DNA from: CAZTXD01 sp964617995
GTDB lineage: Bacteria > Actinomycetota > Acidimicrobiia > Spongiisociales > ZC4RG35
Assembly (NCBI GenBank): GCA_964617995.1
Contig: CAZTXD010000106.1
Span: 1 to 13,174, forward strand
DNA: 13,174 bases
Direction of reading: 5' to 3'
The position numbers were made by a program, and so were the translations under genes. Below the pieces are notes generated by a model that had not been told where the DNA came from, did no database searches, and was given only the letters and a program-made list of their open reading frames with translations. Positions within the stretch are counted from its first letter, which is position 1; each line of letters opens with the position of its first letter. This document shows, one piece after another, positions 5,859 to 13,174 of this stretch.

Positions 5859-6841
5859 CACAGAGTGAGCTTATAACAGTCCAAAATCTCAAGAAGTATT
5901 ACCCGCTGGGGCGCGCTTGGGCATCAGGAACATCCAGTAGAAACCAGCTCTGGGTGCGAGCGGTCGATGGGATCTCGTTTGCAGTTCACGAAGGGACCAC
6001 ACTCGGAATCGTCGGCGAGAGCGGATGTGGTAAGACGACGACTGGAAGGATGGTTCTACGCTTGGAACCACCCTCGGAAGGCAGTGTGCGATTCCTTGGC
6101 AGGGAGCTGGATTCGCTTTCGGGAGACTCACTGCGCGAGTTTCGCGCCAGCGTGCAGGCTGTCTTCCAGGACCCCGCTGGTTCGCTGAACCCTCGCATGC
6201 GAGCAGGAAACTTCGTCGCTGAGCCGCTTGTTATTAATACGCAGCTAAGTCGAAGCGAGCGCAAGAGACGTGTGCATGAGCTTCTCGCCGAAGTTGGTCT
6301 CGACCCATCAGTGGCAATGAACTTCCCACACGAATTCAGCGGCGGTCAGCGACAGCGGATCGCCATCGCTCGGGCCCTGAGTCTTAACCCGAGACTGATT
6401 GTTCTGGACGAACCAGTGTCCTCGCTCGACGTCTCGATTGGCGCGCAGATCATGAATCTGCTTAAGGACCTTCAGACTCGACATGGCATCGGCTACATCC
6501 TCATCGCTCACAACCTCGCCACTGTGCGGTACCTCAGTGATCGGATAATCGTGATGTATCTCGGGCAAGTGGTTGAGGAGGCAGACTCGCAACGGCTCTT
6601 CGAAAATCCTCTGCACCCATATACTCAAGCTCTGATCGAGGCGGCGCGCCCCAGCGACGCTGAACCGCGACTAATGCTCGGTGGGGAGTTGCCGTCGCCG
6701 GTGCGACCTCCATCCGGCTGCCGATTCCATACCAGGTGCCCATATGTGTTCGAGCATTGCCCGCTCGAGGATCCTACGCTGAAGATACTCGAGTCCGGGC
6801 ACACCGCTGCATGCCACCTATACCAAAACCTTGATCCATGA
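5855..6841 (+). CDS. ABC transporter ATP-binding protein, DppF/OppF type
   Basis: 328 residues from GTG 5855, which overlaps the upstream stop as GTGA with a GGGA-type site at 5845-5848; an earlier in-frame TTG (5840) is less likely. It is the second ATPase of the heterodimer. Walker A 'GESGCGKT' (54-61), signature 'FSGGQRQR' (161-168), Walker B 'IVLDEPVSSLD' with Asp185/Glu186 and switch His219 are present, as is the 'RCPYVFEHCP' Cys-rich C-terminal domain. The region between residues 15 and 40, 'YYPLG...' up to 'VRAVDGISF', is the longer N-terminal insert typical of OppF/DppF. A 27-base run around the signature (6325-6351) is identical to the partner gene (5348-5374). The gene ends 9 bp from the convergent permease stop. 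Confidence 0.96.
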   Translation: MTQSELITVQNLKKYYPLGRAWASGTSSRNQLWVRAVDGISFAVHEGTTLGIVGESGCGKTTTGRMVLRLEPPSEGSVRFLGRELDSLSGDSLREFRASVQAVFQDPAGSLNPRMRAGNFVAEPLVINTQLSRSERKRRVHELLAEVGLDPSVAMNFPHEFSGGQRQRIAIARALSLNPRLIVLDEPVSSLDVSIGAQIMNLLKDLQTRHGIGYILIAHNLATVRYLSDRIIVMYLGQVVEEADSQRLFENPLHPYTQALIEAARPSDAEPRLMLGGELPSPVRPPSGCRFHTRCPYVFEHCPLEDPTLKILESGHTAACHLYQNLDP

Positions 6842-6850
6842 CCGCTCGTC

Positions 6851-7741
6851 CTAAAGAGCCTGTAGTCGGGGATCCAAACGATCGCGTAGCCAGTCACCGA
6901 AGACGTTGAGCGAAAGAACCACGACGAGAATAGCAATTGAAGGTACCGCTGAAAGCCACCATCCTGTCGTGATGTAATCCCTGCCGAGCGCTGCCATACT
7001 TCCCCACGCCGGAGCTGGCGCCGGAACACCAGCGCCCAAGAAGCTCAAGCCAGACTCCGCGAGGATCACGTTCCCCGTGGTTAGCGAGGCAAGCACGGCA
7101 ATCGTTGCTCCGACATTCGGAAGGATATGGCGCACGATAATCCGCGGTGCTGACGCGCCCGCTACATGGGCTAGTGCAACATAGTCAGTCTCACGGAGAA
7201 GAAGCACTTCTCCCCGGATCACGCGAGCAAATTGGGGCCAAAGAAAGACGCTAATTGCAATAACCACGTTCATACCGCTCTGTCCGAACACGACGGCGAG
7301 CAGTAAGGCGATGAGGATAACTGGGTAGCTGATGGCTATATCCGCGATTCGCATCAGAATAACATCCACGAAGCCGCGCACGTAACCGGCGATGAGCCCA
7401 GCAGTCGTTCCAACAACGGCTCCCAATGCTATAGATGCTCCGGCGAGCAATAAGGAGATCCGCGCACCGTGAATGACTCTGCTAAGAATGTCTCGGCCAA
7501 GATCGTCCGTGCCGAGTGGATGGTCAAGGGTACCGCCGAAGAGGACCGGGGGTTCCAACCGAACTGATAGGTCCACCGCCAGCGGACCATAAGGTGCAAC
7601 CTGATCTGCAAATATCGCGAGAATGACGACCACCACCAACACGGTTAACGACCCAAGAGGTAGTCTTGTTCCCGGCGCGCGGCGGCGTCGCGACTTGAAG
7701 AACCGAACCGTGTCTGTAAGGGCAAGGGAGCTAGCCTTCAC
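6851..7741 (-). CDS. ABC transporter permease, DppC/OppC type
   Basis: 296 residues. Inner-membrane permease with an N-terminal cytosolic segment (1-30, with the basic run KSRRRRAPGTR), a first membrane helix (about 31-46), the family block 'HPLGTDDLGRD' (74-84) in the loop and then five further helices. The EAA coupling loop is 'DYVALAHVAGASAPR' with 'IIVRHILPN' (186-209), which docks onto the ATPases. GTG 7741 overlaps the end of the upstream permease by 11 bases, so expression is coupled; no strong Shine-Dalgarno is seen. Together with the DppB-type gene it should form the translocation channel. It runs head-on into the second ATPase gene. Confidence 0.95.
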   Translation of the reverse strand: MKASSLALTDTVRFFKSRRRRAPGTRLPLGSLTVLVVVVILAIFADQVAPYGPLAVDLSVRLEPPVLFGGTLDHPLGTDDLGRDILSRVIHGARISLLLAGASIALGAVVGTTAGLIAGYVRGFVDVILMRIADIAISYPVILIALLLAVVFGQSGMNVVIAISVFLWPQFARVIRGEVLLLRETDYVALAHVAGASAPRIIVRHILPNVGATIAVLASLTTGNVILAESGLSFLGAGVPAPAPAWGSMAALGRDYITTGWWLSAVPSIAILVVVLSLNVFGDWLRDRLDPRLQAL

Positions 7742-8651
7742 GTCGGATTCGAGGGTCCAGGTAAGCGTACGAGATATCAGTCAAAAGGTTGATGCTGATG
7801 GCAATCACTCCAGCTCCAAGGACGACCCCTTGCACAACAGGGAAGTCGCGATTAAGGACTGACGCATACGTGAGCTGACCTAGGCCGGGCCATCCAAATA
7901 CAGTCTCGATGACAATCTGCTGAGTGATGGTCGCGGCGAAGAGAACACCCAGAAAGCTGATGACTGGAAGCATGGCGTTTCTAGCTACGTGCTTCCAGAT
8001 GACCAATCTCTCAGAGAGCCCCTTGCTGCGTGCGAAGTCAACGAAATCCTTGTCTAGTTGTTCGAGCACGCTACTCCTCATCAATCTGGTGAGAGCGGCG
8101 ATGCCAAAGAGAGATAGCGTGACTGCCGGGAGAACGATATACCGAAGTCCCTGGTACGAACCCGAGGGAAACCACCTCAACGTGACTGCAAAGATCTGGA
8201 TGAGAAGAATACCCACCCAAAAAGCTGGTGCTGACTGCCCTACGAGCGCTAGCCCTTTGGCAAAGACATCGATGCGTGACCCACGACGTCTAGCGCTAAA
8301 TACGCCGAGTGGCAGTCCGATGGTCACGACTAACACGAAAGCGGCTCCGGCGAGGTGTGCAGAAGCGACCAATCGCTCGAGAACGAGATCTGTGACTGGT
8401 CCGCGCGTTCGCACGGAACGTCCTAGATCTCCGGCTAGTAGGTTCCGCAAGTAAAGCGTGTACTGCTCTATGGCTGGGCGATCGAGACCGAGATCCCGAC
8501 CGAGATCGGCATAATCCTCCGCAGTCGCTGTAGGTGGGAGTAGCAGATCTCGCGGATCGCCGGTAGCTCTCGACATCAAGAAAGCCAACGTCACCAGCAC
8601 CAGTAGAGCAACAGCCCCTTGAGCCACTCGCCGTGCGATGAAACCCAACAT
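7731..8651 (-). CDS. ABC transporter permease, DppB/OppB type
   Basis: 306 residues from ATG 8651 ('MLGFIARRV'), the characteristic opening of this family. First helix at about 10-27, the periplasmic loop with 'LGLDRP' and 'YLRNLLAGDLGRSV' (67-80), further helices at roughly 98-118, 135-155, 172-190, 225-250 and 275-293, and the EAA loop 'DFVDFARSKGLSER' with 'HVARNAMLP' (202-229). The 'ETVFGWPGLGQL' block (249-260) before the last helix is also diagnostic. The ribosome site is weak (AGGG about 12 bases upstream). It follows the lipoprotein gene by 60 bp, a gap with a small stem-loop, and overlaps the second permease, giving the order lipoprotein-DppB-DppC. Confidence 0.96.
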   Translation of the reverse strand: MLGFIARRVAQGAVALLVLVTLAFLMSRATGDPRDLLLPPTATAEDYADLGRDLGLDRPAIEQYTLYLRNLLAGDLGRSVRTRGPVTDLVLERLVASAHLAGAAFVLVVTIGLPLGVFSARRRGSRIDVFAKGLALVGQSAPAFWVGILLIQIFAVTLRWFPSGSYQGLRYIVLPAVTLSLFGIAALTRLMRSSVLEQLDKDFVDFARSKGLSERLVIWKHVARNAMLPVISFLGVLFAATITQQIVIETVFGWPGLGQLTYASVLNRDFPVVQGVVLGAGVIAISINLLTDISYAYLDPRIRREG

Positions 8652-8673
8652 CGGGGCTAATCACCCTGCGGGA

Positions 8674-8702
8674 TGATCGCTAGTCCGGCCGTACACCGAT
8701 CA
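8674..8702 (-). other. Stem-loop between lipoprotein and permease genes
   Basis: TGATCG (8674-8679) pairs with CGATCA (8697-8702) around 17 bases. It lies in the 60-bp gap between the lipoprotein stop and the permease start. Such structures often keep the binding-protein message more abundant than the permease message. Only six base pairs, so weak. Confidence 0.25.
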
Positions 8703-8711
8703 CGACGACAC

Positions 8712-10370
8712 TTACCGCGGATTCCATGCCAGCGCCTTGGAGTTGATTCCGCCGATGACAACCCCAGGAGTGTAGTCCGCTCGAATCTTGTCACTGCCTG
8801 CGAAATACACTGGAGCCTGCAATATGACGATCATGTAGTAGTTGTCAATGACGAACTGTTCCAACTCAGACGCCAAGGCCGCCGCTTCCTCTTGTGTTTC
8901 GGCGCCACCCCATTCCTCAAGGAGCCGGTCGATCTCGGGATCACATTGGTTAGTAAGCGTTCCTTCACAGTGGTATTGATTAATGGCCATTTGGACCCAA
9001 TGAGCAGCCGTCGGGAATCCGACATTCGTGAAGAGGATTGCGGCTGGGGGCTCCAGGGTCTTCTCAGCCCATTCCGGCCGGAAGGAACCGTACTCGCGGT
9101 GTATGATCTCGCTTTCAACTCCGATCTCAGCCCACTGGCTCTGGATGACCTGCGCAATCGCCAGCTGATCCGGCCACCCGACCCGAATCGGGACCTGCAA
9201 ATACATCGTAAGTGTTTCACCATCAGGTCCGTATTCCGTCTGAGCAAGGAAGTCCCGCGCCTGATCGGGGTCATACTCCTGAGGAGGCAAGAGTGGATTG
9301 CCGAAGTTCTGAATGTGAGTCGCGGTCAGAATACCGAGACCATCCAGAAACGCTTCGTTGATCGCCTCCCGGTCGATCGCATATGAAAGTGCCTTACGGA
9401 CGTTGATGTCGGCCGTCGCCTCGTCGGGTCGGAAGTACTGAAATAGCACCTCAAGCGCTTCGGTACCCCGAGACGGGAACGCCTGGAATCCAGCTGCTTC
9501 GAGGTCCTCGACGTCCCTGATCCCTATGTCGACGAAATCGGCTTCGCCCGATCGGAGCATCGCTAGCCTGGTGCTCGCCTCTGTGACTAAGCGGATCGTG
9601 ATAGTTTCAAACCTCGGCACCCCTATACCGAAATGCTCCGGGTATGCCTGCTCGAGCGTCATGTGCGATCCAACCTGACGTTCGACCACTTTGTATGGTC
9701 CTGAACCGATGGGTGCCTGCTCGAAGCCATCGCTCCCCACGCTTTCGAAATACTCTTTCGGAACGATCTGGCCGTTGTGATCGGTCATGAGGTATAGGAA
9801 TTCCAGCACGGGTTCCTTCAGCCGCACTTCAACTTCTGTAGGACTGTTCACCGTCACGGACTCGATCGACCCACTAACTCTTTGGTTGACCTGACCGGTG
9901 TCGGCTGAAACGCTCCGGTCAAGCGAGAACTTGACGTCCTCGGCTGTTACCTCGTCCCCGTTGTGAAACGTCCAGGGTCGAAGTGTGAACGTGTAGGTGA
10001 GCCCGTCGTCCGATATGGTCCAGTCAGAAGCGAGACCGGTCTCCTTTGAGAGATCCTCCTTCGCGTAATCCAATCCGACGAGCGTGTCGTATATGAAGGC
10101 CTGGAAGACATCGTTGTTCGGCGGCCCGAGGATCGGATCAAATGTCTCGTTGCCGAGCGCGCCGAATACGAAGGTCGCCTCGTCAAATTGCTCTCCCTCT
10201 TGGGGGCTCGCACTTGTGGTCTCTGTTTCCCCACCCGTATCACCGGGAGCTGGTGCTGTGGTAGCTCCTTCAGCTGGTGTTGTGGTATCTCCTTCACTGT
10301 CGGCACCGCCGCATGCAACAAGCACCAGCGAGAAGACGGTCAATAGCGCTAAGAATCGGATTGATTTCAT
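8712..10370 (-). CDS. ABC transporter substrate-binding lipoprotein, family 5 (DppA/OppA-like)
   Basis: 552 residues from ATG 10370, chosen because it gives a clean lipoprotein signal: MKSIR basic start, hydrophobic stretch 6-19 and lipobox LVAC with Cys20. The frame is open further upstream to 10514, but that would bury the signal peptide. Residues 21-62 form a Thr/Ala/Pro/Glu/Ser-rich linker to the lipid anchor. The SBP_bac_5 domain follows, with the hallmark 'FHNGDEVTAEDVKFSLDR' (135-152) and a 'VRKALSYAIDREAIN' block further on. It captures solute outside the membrane and passes it to the DppB/DppC-type channel encoded next. The family binds peptides, opines, nickel chelates, glutathione and other small molecules; the ligand cannot be read from sequence. 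A sigma-70-like promoter lies at 10486-10514. Confidence 0.96.
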   Translation of the reverse strand: MKSIRFLALLTVFSLVLVACGGADSEGDTTTPAEGATTAPAPGDTGGETETTSASPQEGEQFDEATFVFGALGNETFDPILGPPNNDVFQAFIYDTLVGLDYAKEDLSKETGLASDWTISDDGLTYTFTLRPWTFHNGDEVTAEDVKFSLDRSVSADTGQVNQRVSGSIESVTVNSPTEVEVRLKEPVLEFLYLMTDHNGQIVPKEYFESVGSDGFEQAPIGSGPYKVVERQVGSHMTLEQAYPEHFGIGVPRFETITIRLVTEASTRLAMLRSGEADFVDIGIRDVEDLEAAGFQAFPSRGTEALEVLFQYFRPDEATADINVRKALSYAIDREAINEAFLDGLGILTATHIQNFGNPLLPPQEYDPDQARDFLAQTEYGPDGETLTMYLQVPIRVGWPDQLAIAQVIQSQWAEIGVESEIIHREYGSFRPEWAEKTLEPPAAILFTNVGFPTAAHWVQMAINQYHCEGTLTNQCDPEIDRLLEEWGGAETQEEAAALASELEQFVIDNYYMIVILQAPVYFAGSDKIRADYTPGVVIGGINSKALAWNPR

Positions 10371-10485
10371 GATTTGATGCTCTCGTTCGACTCGGGTGGG
10401 CGCGAACCACGTCCGCGTCCCATGCTTGCCACCGTTATTCCAGCTTGATTCCTCCATGCGCAGGAGACTGGGCCTGCGACATACT

Positions 10486-10514
10486 AGCATACATGCCCGT
10501 TTGGAAGTTTGCAA
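10486..10514 (-). promoter_or_regulatory. Candidate sigma-70-type promoter of the lipoprotein-permease operon
   Basis: On the minus strand TTGCAA (10514-10509) and TATGCT (10491-10486) are separated by exactly 17 bp and lie about 115 bp before the lipoprotein start. Each box matches four of six consensus bases. The -35 box ends only five bases before the divergent TauE-like start codon, so polymerase binding here may interfere with that gene. Confidence 0.45.
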
Positions 10515-10519
10515 CGTGA

Positions 10520-11254
10520 ATGACAGTTGACGTAACAGTTCTCGTCGTGGTTGCGGTTGCCGGTTTCTTGATTGGATTCGGCAAAGCCGGAGTCGCTGGG
10601 ACGATCGGGCCCTTCGTCACTGTCCTGATGGCACTCGTGTTGCCCGCGGATGATGCGATCGGACTCTTGCTTCCGATGTTGATCATTGGGGACGGCTTCA
10701 GCGTGGTCGCCCATTGGCAGAGATGGGATGCCTCCTTGTTGTGGCCGCTCCTTTTCGCAGGGGTGGCTGGTGTCGGTCTTGGCAGCGTCATTCTCCTCCG
10801 AATCGAAGAAGAAACGCTTAGCAGACTGATCGCCGTGATAATGCTCTTATTCATTGCGTGGTTCGCATGGACTAAAAGACCAAGAATTCCCGCCTCCTCG
10901 GTGCTGCGATTTGGCTGGCTGTCGGGTGTTGTCGCAGGCATCACTTCTACCATTGCCCATATGGGTGGGCCTCCGGTCGTGATCTACTTAATGGCGGCGA
11001 ATCTTTCGCCCGTCACGCTTGTAGGAACAACGGTGATCTTCTTCGCTGCTGTCAATCTCCTCAAGGTGCCCAGTTATGTGATTGCCGGAGTGATGGATCT
11101 CAATCTCCTCGTGCATACATTCTGGGCTTGGATGACAATTCCGATTGGTGTGTGGGTGGGTCGCCGAATTGTCGGTGTCATTCCGAAGGGGCCGTTCGAA
11201 AGTGTCTTGGTTCTGCTACTTGGAGTCGGAGCGGTCATGCTGCTCATCCGGTGA
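10520..11254 (+). CDS. TauE/SafE-family membrane permease
   Basis: 244 residues, almost wholly hydrophobic, with about seven to eight membrane helices. The N-terminal repeat opens with 'GFLIGFGKAGVAG' (15-27) and the second half with 'GVVAGITSTIAHMGGPPV' (136-153), the paired Gly-rich motifs of the TauE/SafE (DUF81) family. Members are thought to export sulfite, sulfoacetate or other organic anions, but most substrates are unproven. The start ATG 10520 has GGAAG (10503-10507) 12 bases upstream, which is long; a GTG four bases earlier is out of frame. It is divergent from the lipoprotein operon and followed after 165 bp by an MFS exporter, with a stem-loop in between, so they may be separate transcripts. 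Confidence 0.9.
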   Translation: MTVDVTVLVVVAVAGFLIGFGKAGVAGTIGPFVTVLMALVLPADDAIGLLLPMLIIGDGFSVVAHWQRWDASLLWPLLFAGVAGVGLGSVILLRIEEETLSRLIAVIMLLFIAWFAWTKRPRIPASSVLRFGWLSGVVAGITSTIAHMGGPPVVIYLMAANLSPVTLVGTTVIFFAAVNLLKVPSYVIAGVMDLNLLVHTFWAWMTIPIGVWVGRRIVGVIPKGPFESVLVLLLGVGAVMLLIR

Positions 11255-11301
11255 CGGTGCACGGCGGAGTGTTGAATCCTTTGTGCAAGGTGTCGGTGAG
11301 A

Positions 11302-11334
11302 AGCGCCTGATGGTGGCTGGCTTGCCTAGGCGCT
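11302..11334 (+). terminator. Stem-loop after the TauE-like gene
   Basis: AGCGCCT (11302-11308) pairs perfectly with AGGCGCT (11328-11334); an inner GGC/GCC pairing can extend it. It is 48 bases after the TauE-like stop, with no T-tract (CGGCGATTAGG follows). It may be a Rho-assisted 3' end or a structure in the leader of the MFS gene. Confidence 0.3.
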
Positions 11335-11419
11335 CGGCGATTAGGTTCGTGCTCGAATTAATAGAAGACGCCCGCCGCAGTCTGGCACCGGGTTGGTTTC
11401 ACACTGAGGAGTCCAAAGC

Positions 11420-12697
11420 ATGAAAGGATCGGATGACTCCCCCGCTATTCCCACCGAACCAGTTCAGCGCGTCGAAATAACCGACGGCAGGAAGACGGTC
11501 AATAGTCATGAGCTGACCACGTTATTGGCCCTGGCCATGTCACTTGTTGCTCTGGCTATTGACATCCTCCTTCCTGCCTTCGCCGACATAAGAGCCGCTT
11601 TCGAATTGCCACCCAATTCGACCGCGGCAGCCGGTTTGATCACTGCCTTTCTCCTCGGTCTGGCGGTGACACAGGTCGTTTACGGCGTGTTGGCCGACCG
11701 TTTTGGCAGAAAACCCATGCTCTATCTTGGACTTGGACTTTACATCGCCGGTGCGTTGGCCTCGACAATCGCCCCGACTCTTGAGTGGCTGTTAATTGCC
11801 CGGTTTGTATGGGGGGCGGGAGCGGCATCCCCGCGAATCCTGACACTGTCAATCCTCCGTGACGTCTACAGCGGTGAGCGCATGGCCAAGGCGATGTCGT
11901 TCGTAATGGCACTCTTCATTCTCGTACCGGTTGTAGCACCCTCACTTGGTGCGGTTCTCACTGCTTGGATCACATGGCGAGGGGCGGTTGGCTTCACGGT
12001 GCTCGTTGCCCTCCTCGTCGGAGTGTGGCTGGTTCGCCTCCCGGAGACGCTTCACCACGAGAACCGAATCGATCTGACCTACTCCGATGTGATGCGCGCG
12101 GGCACGCTGGTCCTGACCAACCGGATCACCATGGGCTACACGCTTGGTTTCACGGCGCTCTTTGGTGGTTTTGTCTCGTACCTGGCTAGCTCCGAACTGA
12201 TCCTGGCCGAAGTCTTCGGTCTCGGTGAACAGTTTCCGCTCATCTTCGGTGGTCTAGCCACTGTCATGGGTGTCGCGGTGCTGGCCAACGGTAGTCTGGT
12301 AGAGCGGGTCGGACTTTCGAGGTTGCTTAACACGGCCATGGTGGGCTACCTCGTGGCGGCTGCAAGTCTGGCTCTTCTTACGGCGCTCACTAGTGGCGTG
12401 CCACCCTTCTGGCTGTTCGCGACAAACTTGGCAGCTGTATTGGCCATGCACTCCCTCTTGATCCCGAACATGAGCACTGCGGCGATGATTCCGATGGGCC
12501 CGGTAGCTGGCACCGCGTCTGCAATCATCGCGACCGTTTCCACGGCGCTGGGAGCCGTGATCGGTGCTGCCATCGACCGTGCGTTCGACGGAACGGTTGC
12601 ACCGCTGAGCACTTCGTTCCTGGTGCTGGGGATTATCGCGTGGGGACTCACGCGTTGGGCCGACGCCGCTCTCCAGCGTTCACAGTCTTGGGGGTGA
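11420..12697 (+). CDS. MFS transporter, Bcr/CflA drug-resistance type
   Basis: 425 residues with about 12 membrane helices after a hydrophilic N-terminus of some 33 residues. ATG 11420 has TGAGGAGT nine bases upstream, a good ribosome site. 'AIDILLPAFADI' (46-57) in helix 1 with an acidic residue, motif A 'GVLADRFGRKPML' (89-101), 'ARFVWGAGAASPRI' in helix 4 with the following 'LRDV' (146-149), and 'VAPSLGAVLTAWITWR' (172-187) in helix 5 are the signature elements of the Bcr/CflA proton-antiport branch. Members expel bicyclomycin, chloramphenicol, sulfonamides, or simply metabolites and amino acids. Here export of a pathway intermediate is as likely as antibiotic resistance. Probably not cotranslated with the TauE-like gene, given the 165-bp gap. 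Confidence 0.93.
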   Translation: MKGSDDSPAIPTEPVQRVEITDGRKTVNSHELTTLLALAMSLVALAIDILLPAFADIRAAFELPPNSTAAAGLITAFLLGLAVTQVVYGVLADRFGRKPMLYLGLGLYIAGALASTIAPTLEWLLIARFVWGAGAASPRILTLSILRDVYSGERMAKAMSFVMALFILVPVVAPSLGAVLTAWITWRGAVGFTVLVALLVGVWLVRLPETLHHENRIDLTYSDVMRAGTLVLTNRITMGYTLGFTALFGGFVSYLASSELILAEVFGLGEQFPLIFGGLATVMGVAVLANGSLVERVGLSRLLNTAMVGYLVAAASLALLTALTSGVPPFWLFATNLAAVLAMHSLLIPNMSTAAMIPMGPVAGTASAIIATVSTALGAVIGAAIDRAFDGTVAPLSTSFLVLGIIAWGLTRWADAALQRSQSWG

Positions 12698-13174
12698 AAG
12701 GAAAGAGTCAACCGGAGACCGCCGCCTACAGCGGCGAGGCCTCGCGAGCGATGAGTCCTGGCCCGCACGCTCAGATAAATCCCCTGCAAGGCCCCAGGCC
12801 AGCACCTCGCGACGGAGACCAAACACAACAACCTCGAAGATCCTTTTATGGCCGCGCGGGAGATCCGAAAGTCAACAAGTGCGCAGCCATTCTTCGACAA
12901 CGCGCCGCCACGAGAACGCATCCCTAGCCGGACTCGTCAAGAAGACCCCGTTCACTGGAGCATGAGAACCTCCAGTCGCTTAGTGGGGTTCTATTCAAGA
13001 GTGATATCCAGAATGTCCGTCTCCAGAAGACCATGCGGTCCGGGTCGCTGTTAGCTCGCGACAGTTGCCCCTCGAATTGCCGTGTCGCCTATTAGGAACA
13101 CCTGCGTGTGGATGCCGTCGAAGCGACAACCTTGACTTTTTTTCTCTAACCCCGAATCCATGTAGTGACGGCTG
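12698..13174. other. Terminal non-coding stretch with weak structures
   Basis: 477 bp after the MFS stop. CGCCGC (12720-12725) and GCGGCG (12731-12736) form a 6-bp stem just after the gene, without T-tract, a weak terminator candidate. ACTGGAG (12954-12960) and CTCCAGT (12970-12976) form a perfect 7-bp stem with a 9-nt loop. A run of seven T lies at 13137-13143. Open frames on the plus strand look non-protein-like; the only possible coding piece is the short minus-strand frame described separately. Confidence 0.45.
13051..13173 (-). CDS. Possible 3' end of a minus-strand gene running off the window
   Basis: Read from the right edge on the minus strand, 40 codons are open to TAA 13051-13053. 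The end has a protein-like pattern, 'FDGIHTQVFLIGDTAIRGATVAS', resembling in short pieces the 'G-[YF]-x-x-GD-x-x-x-G' block near the C-terminus of FAD-dependent oxidoreductases, though such proteins normally continue for about 20 residues more. After the stop the same frame goes on for 20 codons (ending in 'LLETDILDITLE'), so a real gene interrupted by a nonsense mutation is also conceivable. Evidence is thin: short, edge-truncated and unidentified. Confidence 0.2.
   Translation of the reverse strand, partial: SRHYMDSGLEKKSQGCRFDGIHTQVFLIGDTAIRGATVAS

Noticed and set aside
7924..8454. 176-codon plus-strand open frame
   Set aside because: Antisense to the DppB-type permease; Arg/Ser/Thr-rich shadow sequence.
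8673..9386. 237-codon plus-strand open frame
   Set aside because: It is antisense to the lipoprotein gene; the translation has no recognisable domain and mirrors the codon bias of the real gene.
10435..10953. 172-codon minus-strand open frame opposite the TauE-like gene
   Set aside because: Low-complexity Thr/Pro/Ala translation, antisense to a clear membrane protein.
12346..12921. 191-codon minus-strand open frame over the end of the MFS gene
   Set aside because: It lies antisense to a well-supported transporter, and its unique N-terminal part is Arg/Ser/Gly-rich without any family pattern or ribosome site.
13117..13143. GTCG-AAG-CGAC hairpin plus T-run as an intrinsic terminator
   Set aside because: Only four base pairs, and nine bases separate the stem from the T-run; no gene on the plus strand ends nearby.
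13132..13166. TTGACT followed by AT-rich sequence as a promoter
   Set aside because: No acceptable -10 box at 16 to 18 bp spacing on the plus strand.
1..13174. CRISPR array, tRNA, insertion sequence or defence genes
   Set aside because: No regularly spaced repeats, cloverleaf, transposase motif or nuclease/helicase/toxin-like product was found when reading through the window.

Overview
The window looks like a metabolic accessory region of a free-living heterotrophic bacterium. Moderately GC-rich coding, frequent GTG starts and a substrate-binding lipoprotein with a Thr/Ala/Pro/Glu-rich linker behind its lipobox would suit Actinomycetota or a similar lineage such as Chloroflexota. That assignment is an inference from style; no phylogenetic marker is present. 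I see no rRNA, tRNA, CRISPR array, transposase, phage gene or recognisable defence system.

Layout. Bases 1-102 are the 3' end of a xanthine dehydrogenase-type molybdenum hydroxylase large subunit. Bases 382-2278 hold four small single-domain genes on alternating strands: YciI-like (+), a Rid/YjgF protein (-), an ABM-like dimeric alpha/beta-barrel protein (+) and a cupin (-). Then come a 400-residue creatinase/M24-fold enzyme (+, 2350-3552), a 469-bp gap without a credible gene, and an alpha/beta hydrolase (-, 4022-4810). The hydrolase diverges, across 52 bp, from the two ATPase genes of a peptide/opine/nickel-type ABC transporter (+, 4863-6841). The two permeases and the lipoprotein of apparently the same transporter lie on the minus strand (6851-10370) and converge on the ATPases with only 9 bp between. 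A TauE/SafE-type permease (+, 10520-11254) and a Bcr/CflA-type MFS exporter (+, 11420-12697) follow. The last 477 bp hold no convincing gene, only a short protein-like open frame on the minus strand running off the end.

How the parts may work together. The transporter imports a small solute (lipoprotein captures, two permeases form the channel, two ATPases drive it), and hydrolytic and oxidative enzymes beside it may process it. Three points favour a nitrogen-containing organic substrate: a creatinase-fold enzyme that keeps the creatinase-type histidine but has lost the M24 metal ligands, an alpha/beta hydrolase whose apparent triad spacing and GHM-PW ending resemble the N-formylmaleamate deformylase (NicD) type, and a Mo-hydroxylase plus a Rid protein. 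This is a hypothesis: no ring-cleavage enzyme or regulator is visible and no substrate can be read from sequence. The most distinctive observations are the degenerate active sites of the Rid and M24 proteins and the split, head-on arrangement of the transporter genes.
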